Positions 58,690 to 64,000 of a stretch of 64,000 nt of DNA are shown here, piece by piece. The notes under the pieces are model-generated. The model worked only from the letters and a program-made list of their open reading frames with translations, did no database searches and was not told the origin of the DNA. The stretch's first letter is position 1, and each line of letters begins with the position of its first letter. Where the stretch lies: contig CM057826.1 in assembly GCA_030068075.1 (NCBI GenBank), forward strand, positions 74,497,312-74,561,311, read 5' to 3'. The position numbers were made by a program, and so were the translations under genes. This stretch comes from Paguma larvata. Lineage: Eukaryota; Chordata; Mammalia; Carnivora; Viverridae.

Positions 58690-58815
58690 TGTTTACAGAA
58701 TTGTGTAAGTATCTGTCTCCCTTACTGGACTAGATGCTTCCTGAAGATGGGGGTAGTATCTGTTTTCCATATTATTCCCAGTACTTGGTATAACATCTTT
58801 CAAATATTAAGTAGG
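58690..58815 (+). repeat. L2 relic
   Basis: TGTCTCCCTTACTGGACTAG, ATGCTTCCTGAAGATGGGGG and TATTCCCAGTACTTGGTATA match the L2 3' region (CTCCCCCACTAGACTGTAAG, CTCCTTGAGGGCAGGG, CCCCAGTGCCTGGCACA). Confidence 0.75.
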
Positions 58816-59750
58816 AAAGTATCAATACATAAAATTAAAAAAAAAAAAAAAACAACGAAACAAACAAAACATTTTAATTTGACTAGGATATGTCAGCAAA
58901 ATATGCTTCCGTTAAAAATATTTTTCCATCATGTATAATGTCACATAGTTATGTTAAGATACCCCTCCCCATTTACCCATATAACAGAATATGTGGAAGT
59001 ATAAACAATACTTCAAGTGTTTTGTAGCCTTAAGACAACTTTTAGAAAATAAAGCAAATACTCAATCTGAAACATTATTTCATTTATATAACTTGCTCTG
59101 AGGTTATCTGCCACTATTGAAATAAAGTATCATCAGTTAAACTACTTTAGTGGACCCCTTGAATAAAGCCTGAATATATTAGGTAAAAAAGTTTTACCCT
59201 CAAGCCTTTCCTTGCATCTTTTAATAAGGTGCATTTGAATCTTTAGTGCATATTATTAGGTGGGGGAATGGGGGATGGATTTCCAGAATGATGTAAAATA
59301 GACCAATTTAGTACATCTTTCGGAATTGCCCAGAATTTCTAGAATCTTTACTTCAATAAACACCTTTTTGAGGATCAAGTGAATTTTAAAAGAGACAAGA
59401 GTATTCTGTTCTATTACCTAACTTAAAATACCTTGTGTTTCATTAACTTGCTTAAAGGAAAAACATTTTAAAGAGCTAGGTGAAAAAACTATAAAAAATT
59501 ATAATAACTGCTCCAAGTAGTACCGTGCTGGACAACAAAATTTTAAACACTGTAAACATGACATGAATTATAACTGTAACTTGGAAACGAGCAATTTGTT
59601 GTTCGTTAAGAATATCTTCTTGAACACCTGGACCTCTATGTGCGTATGTGTGTCGATGGGTATACATTGAGAGCACAGCACACACCAACAAATGCAAAGT
59701 AAAATAGGTACATCAATCGATTAATAGTTGCCCTTATGAACTGCAAGTAG
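58816..59750. other. AT-rich unique sequence
   Basis: Starts with an A-rich tract (58837-58872, including a run of about 16 A). No gene seen. The 148-codon frame ending at 58938 is built from the L2 relic and this A-rich tract. Confidence 0.45.
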
Positions 59751-59754
59751 CCCT

Positions 59755-59825
59755 AGCCTGGGTGAGGCCAGGAACCCAAGTCTTCCGAGTCTGAGTCGGG
59801 TGTTCTCACTGCAGTGAGGATTAGA
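59755..59825 (-). repeat. MIR fragment
   Basis: GGAACCCAAGTCTTCCGAGT and CTGAGTCGGGTGTTCTCACT match the reverse complement of the MIR tRNA-side portion (GAACCCAGGTCTGTCTGACT, CCATGCTCTTTCC). Confidence 0.6.
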
Positions 59826-59981
59826 AGGCTGTCCTGCAAAATGTAGGATTAGACTCCAACACAAGTGGTTGTATAATCTCTCCCAGTACCTCGCTTGGTT
59901 TTTAATCTCTGTATTTGAGGTTTGAAAGCCTTTTTTTTTTTTTTTAATTTGAGATATAACTTGCTGAAATGACTTAAATTT

Positions 59982-60198
59982 TTTTTAATTTTTTTAATAT
60001 TTCTTTATTTTTGAGAGACATAGAGACAGAGCATGAGCAGGGGAAGGGCACAGAGAGAGGGAGACAGAATCTGAAGCAGGCTCCAGGCTCCGAGCCGTCA
60101 GCACAGAGCCAGATGCGGGGCTCGAACTCACAGACTGTGAGATCATGACCTGAGGTGCAGTCGGCCGCCTAACCAACTGAGCCACTCAGGTGCCCCAT
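59982..60198 (-). mobile_element. CAN-SINE, minus strand, well preserved, perfect target duplication
   Basis: Plus strand from TTTTTAATATTTCTTTATTT to CTGAGCCACTCAGGTGCCCC, with TGCGGGGCTCGAACTCACAG (intact B box on the minus strand) and several surviving CpG sites. GAAATGACTTAAATTT is identical at 59966-59981 and 60199-60214. Confidence 0.96.
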
Positions 60199-60214
60199 GA
60201 AATGACTTAAATTT

Positions 60215-61615
60215 AAATGCAAATATTAAACATCTCAATACTAACTCATCATAGCAGCTATGGTGTTTACTGAAAAAACGTAAGGTTTGTGTGTATGCTT
60301 TAGTGCTCATACTAATTTCAGATACATTCAATTTCACAGGCTCATCAACAGAATATCTTTTGCTTAATATAGAGTGATTTGAAACAGAAATCTTCTCAAT
60401 ATGTTTTAGGTATCGTAATGAGTGCTGATAATAAAGCCATAGGAAACCAGACATGTACACGAGGAGATATTCCCTTTTCTGATTTTTCTGTCAGTTTCAA
60501 ATATTGTGAGTGAATCTATTTTTATATTTAATCAGAATAAGTGCAAAAGGGAAAGAAAAAACCTTCACATAATATCCTCTCAGTAAAATTAGTAAAACCT
60601 GGAAAGCAATTTCCATTTTAGTCTGTGGATCGGAAGATAAGACGCAATATCAGTTCATTTTCACTAAGGCAAAAGAAAGTGTAATTTTCAATTCTCTCCT
60701 AACTTCTATTATCCGCATGGGAGCTGTTATTATCTACAGAATGTACTAGGCATTTGCAATTAGGCTTACTGTTCAGATTAGTCTCCCTTCGTTTCAAGTC
60801 ACTTTCACTTGAAATGATAAAATTAAATTAGCAGTTTTACCCAGGTCCATGTGAAGTTTCTCCGGATAAATTTTCAAGCTATTGTTGCTCTGTTACAGTT
60901 TTCATATCGTAACATGGATGTCTTTGGAATGCATGTATTCTTTTCCATTTGCACAAAATTTTAATAAAAGAGGGCAATATATAATTTTAAGTCAATTTCT
61001 TTCATTTAGCTATAGTACAAAAGTTTCAAACTGTAGTTGAACGCCTTGCTTTGGAGTTAGTTGTATCCTTTTCTTTTGGTGTTTCAAGCTATATGATGAA
61101 GTTTCTATTAAAAATTGAAGTATATTAGCAGGAGAAAATAATACCGAATTCTAAATGTAAAACAAATTGCATTTCCTGTTTGAAACAGGAGACAGAAGGA
61201 CTCTGAAATTAGGGCTAGGAAAGAACTAGTCACTTTCTCGCTTTTATTTTCTCTTTTTTATATTCTTTCATTTCCTTTCTTTCTGACATACATTTATTAA
61301 ATATAATCAGAGGATTGGTTTTCCTTTGTTTGTTTTGTTCTTTGTTTCTGTTGGTCTGTCAGAGTGTACGGAGTACAGAGAGAAACTTTTTGAAAAAGGA
61401 AATAGGTAGACCAGACATGTAAATGGTACTGGCATCGGAATGACACTGCGTTTCACTGATGAACGGGAAAACAAAGTGTGGACTTGACAAAAGCATTGAA
61501 CGTGTTCAACAACAGAGGTAGCTACATTTTTGCCCTGCTAATTTAAAACAGGAAATAAATTTGCATCCTAGGCTCTTCCCTTAGGGAATTCTCTTTAGTT
61601 CCTCAATTACTCCTA
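60215..61615. other. Unique, repeat-free region; candidate conserved non-coding DNA
   Basis: About 1.4 kb with no repeat that I recognise and no coding frame. The part 60600-61110 mixes TAATTA-like and TTTGCAT-like words (GCATTTGCAATTAGG, AAATTAAATTAGCAG) and has few simple runs, which is how enhancers in gene deserts often look. This is inference only. Confidence 0.3.
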
Positions 61616-61619
61616 TCCC

Positions 61620-61945
61620 TTCACTCTTGGCTCTATTTGGAAATCCTTTGCCTCTTTGATTGCTTGACTGGCTTTTACTCTTCCTTCAAGCCACTGTTTG
61701 TCACTCTGTGAATGCTTCTCTAAGTCGTCAGACTAATACGATGGGTGCACGTCTTTCGTCTTTCGGAATCCTGCAGCACCCTGCCCTTACCTCAGCGTGG
61801 GAACTGCATGTTGTTGAGCTCATCTCTAAGGCATGAATTGTCTCACTCATTTCTAATTCCCCAGACTTTTATACTCAAAGAGTCAAAATGAATAATTATT
61901 TAAAGACTGACTAACTGAATAAATGAATGAATAATTAAATGCTAG
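61620..61945 (+). repeat. L2 3' end relic
   Basis: TTTACTCTTCCTTCAAGCCA, CTGTGAATGCTTCTCTAAG, CTGAATAAATGAATGAATAA match the L2 3' body and its characteristic (TGAA)n-like terminus. Confidence 0.65.
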
Positions 61946-61951
61946 GTTAGG

Positions 61952-61980
61952 TTTTTTATTTTATTTTATTTTATTTTTTA
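61952..61980 (+). repeat. (TTTTA)n simple repeat
   Basis: TTTTATTTTATTTTATTTTA, following the L2 terminus. Confidence 0.85.
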
Positions 61981-62119
61981 GAGACGTAGGGAAAAAACTG
62001 GCAACCACAAATAAGCTAAATGTGAAAGACTATTTACGGGTGTCAGAAATTCTCCAAATTTTTTCCCATCTTTCCTTATAATATACATAGTTTTCTGACT
62101 CAGATCACATCTGGCTCTA

Positions 62120-62120
<1 letters not shown>

Positions 62121-62188
<68 letters not shown>

Positions 62189-62221
62189 GGAGAGGGAGAG
62201 GGAGATTAAGAGAGAGAGATA
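62121..62221 (+). repeat. Compound (GT)n-(GA)n-(GGAGAG)n microsatellite
   Basis: About 15 GT units (62121-62150), about 17 GA units (62151-62184), then GGAGAGGGAGAGGGAG. The longest dinucleotide tract in the window and probably length-variable. Confidence 0.95.
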
Positions 62222-63387
62222 GGGAACTGTGGATACCTGTAGCCAAGGCATCCCACCTCAAGTTCACATTTCCATAATTCACTATTACATCATATCTGAC
62301 CATCTGACCACCTCAGACATTTAGGGTACTAATTATTCCCAGAATGTAAGCATTTGAATTTGGAACCCTTGTTCTTACTATACTTTGGGAACTGCTATGC
62401 TCTAATAACAATGAAAAATTAAACAAGAAATATTTAGTTTGGTGATTCTTCTTTACTAATAGAGTATGACCACCATATCAGTTTGAAAATTCGTATCTTC
62501 TGGCACTTTTCCTTTTTTTTTTAAATTGGAGACTCAATTACGATATAAACTTCTCAGACAAAACCAAAACAAAACCCCCAAAATACACACATACGTACAC
62601 AATTTCTGTCCAGAATTAAAACCAAAACTTTCTAAAGATTCCAATGTTATTTCATAACTGATCTAACACCTGACTAGAATTCATGTAAAGCAATTCTGTT
62701 ATTTACTTATTCCACTTACTGTGATTATTTGTACATTTTGATGCAGAAATATTAATGTCACTTAGTTTGAGGTGTTCTCTATATCTGAAATGAGTTTCAA
62801 AATTTTCCACAATTAAACATGAGAGTAATCTGAATTCTGAAACTCATCTGGTCCCACGAATTTTAATTGAGGTGATAAAGAACTATATAAAATATATATA
62901 AGACAACTTCAAATCTAAATATAACTAGACTAGGAATTTAAAAAAAAGAATAAGAAATAAGGAATGAAAAGAAACACCTCCTGTAGCTGATAGAGATGGG
63001 ATGCCTTATTTAGTAATGTTACACAGGCATTCAAAATATTCTCCCTTGGAGAGCTATTTTTAACTTGAATCCAGGAATGAACATGATTAATATATCTGGT
63101 TACTATAATTTTTTTTCAAGGATAAAAATTCCCATCAGTCATTATTTTAAACACATTTTGTCAGTTTGTATTGGACAAACACTAGCAGCTAGACATTTTT
63201 TTTTTGGTCATCTTAAAAATATAGTAATATTAAAGTTTAAAGAAAACTATAATGATGCTACCTTAATTCCAGAGTTTTAGCATTTCTTTTCCTATCCACA
63301 CATCCTAAGTACTTCACTTATTGTGATATTTGATATTAATTAGGTACTAGCTAGGGTCATGAAAGATGGAGATTTAATACTATAAGT
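62222..63387. other. AT-rich unique sequence, nothing recognised
   Basis: No gene or confident repeat. The 71-codon frame 63065-63280 is unrecognised. Confidence 0.45.
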
Positions 63388-63399
63388 AAGGCATACTCT

Positions 63400-63609
63400 T
63401 TTTTTAAATTTTTATTTTTGAAGAGAGAGAGAGACAGAGTGTGCGCGGGGGTGGGGGCAGAGAGAGAGAGGGAGACACAGAATCTGAAGCAGGATCTGGA
63501 CTCTGAGCTGTCAGCACAGAACCTGATGCAGGGCTCGAACCCATGAACCATGAGATCTTGACCAGCGCTGAAATCAGATGCTCAACCAGCTGAGCCCCCC
63601 AGGCACTCC
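63400..63609 (-). mobile_element. CAN-SINE, minus strand, with target duplication
   Basis: Plus strand from TTTTTTTAAATTTTTATTTT to CTGAGCCCCCCAGGCACTCC, with GATGCAGGGCTCGAACCCAT (B box on the minus strand). Duplication AAGGCATACTCT (63388-63399) and AAGGCATATTCT (63611-63622). Confidence 0.94.
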
Positions 63610-63860
63610 AAAGGCATATTCTCTAAAAAGTAGACACACCTGACAAACAGTGGCGTCTTACCCAATGGATATTGCTGGTAATAGCTGCTTCTTAGGGAAG
63701 GTGGTAAGGTTGCCCATGACATGTGAAATCCTCTATACACTTTTTCTCTTTTCACACCCTGCTTGGAGGTGTTGCTGTAGGTTTCCAAAAATGTACAAAC
63801 GGAAAAATTGAGATTTTCAAAAGAAAACAAATCTAATATATAAAAACAACAACAACTTTG

Positions 63861-64000
63861 CGGTGCCGGGGTGGCTCCATCAGTTAAGCATCTGACTTCT
63901 GCTCAGGTCATGATCTGGCAGTGAGTTCAAGCCCTGTGTTGGGCTCTGTGCCGACAGCTCAGAGCCCAGAGCCTGCTTCAGATTCTGTGTGTGTGTGTCT
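63861..64000 (+). mobile_element. CAN-SINE, cut by the window end
   Basis: CGGTGCCGGGGTGGCTCCAT, GCATCTGACTTCTGCTCAGG, GAGTTCAAGCCCTGTGTTGG, then the start of the CT-rich region changed to (GT)n at 63986-63998. The tail and 3' target duplication lie outside the window. Confidence 0.93.

Noticed and set aside
58492..58938. 148-codon plus-strand frame, one of the longest
   Set aside because: It runs through an L2 relic and an A-rich tract (lysine/threonine-rich end), so it is composite repeat sequence.

Overview
The window is non-coding vertebrate nuclear DNA from a cat-like carnivore (Feliformia, most likely Felidae). The diagnostic signal is 21 copies of the tRNA-Lys-derived CAN-SINE in its felid form: a head close to GGGGCACCTGGGTGGCTCAG, then a tRNA B-box-like GTTCGAGCCCC, a CT-rich block, AATAAATAAAC and an A tail. 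Older mammalian layers (L1, L2, MIR, MLT1-type LTRs, MER5A) lie beneath. The DNA is AT-rich and no open reading frame looks like a working gene, so it is best read as a gene desert or the inside of a very long intron.

Layout. 1-9 kb: an MLT1-type LTR, a tandem/nested SINE pair sharing one outer target duplication, two more SINEs, an unexplained GC-richer block (3.60-3.96 kb), and old plus-strand L1 pieces (7.2-9.1 kb) split by another old repeat. 9.2-17.3 kb: SINEs, an old antisense L1 with a younger truncated L1 beside it, the first copy of an unnamed mammalian repeat (13.2-14.3 kb), and a 242-bp TA-flanked Tc1/mariner-type element (16.13-16.37 kb). 17.3-25.7 kb: SINE-free, with a 5S rRNA pseudogene at 21.73-21.81 kb. 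26-39 kb: mostly unique sequence, more SINEs, a second copy of the unnamed repeat, a candidate LTR (34.5-34.9 kb) and an L1 ORF2 relic (35.0-35.6 kb). 39-46.4 kb: a second MLT1-type LTR, MER5A, then about 5.8 kb with only MIR scraps, part of which reads like candidate conserved non-coding sequence. 46.5-64 kb: the best-preserved SINE (46.5 kb), a candidate decayed processed pseudogene on the minus strand (about 50.0-50.6 kb), two further copies of the unnamed repeat, a second MER5A, L2 relics and long microsatellites.

No genes here act together. The content is a stratified record of retrotransposition. I found no clearly new biological system. The most informative items are the 5S pseudogene, the TA-flanked element, the unidentified pseudogene candidate, the nested insertions, and the four same-strand copies of a repeat I recognise but cannot name. 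Family assignments come from memory of consensus sequences, without a database search, so boundaries of old elements are approximate.
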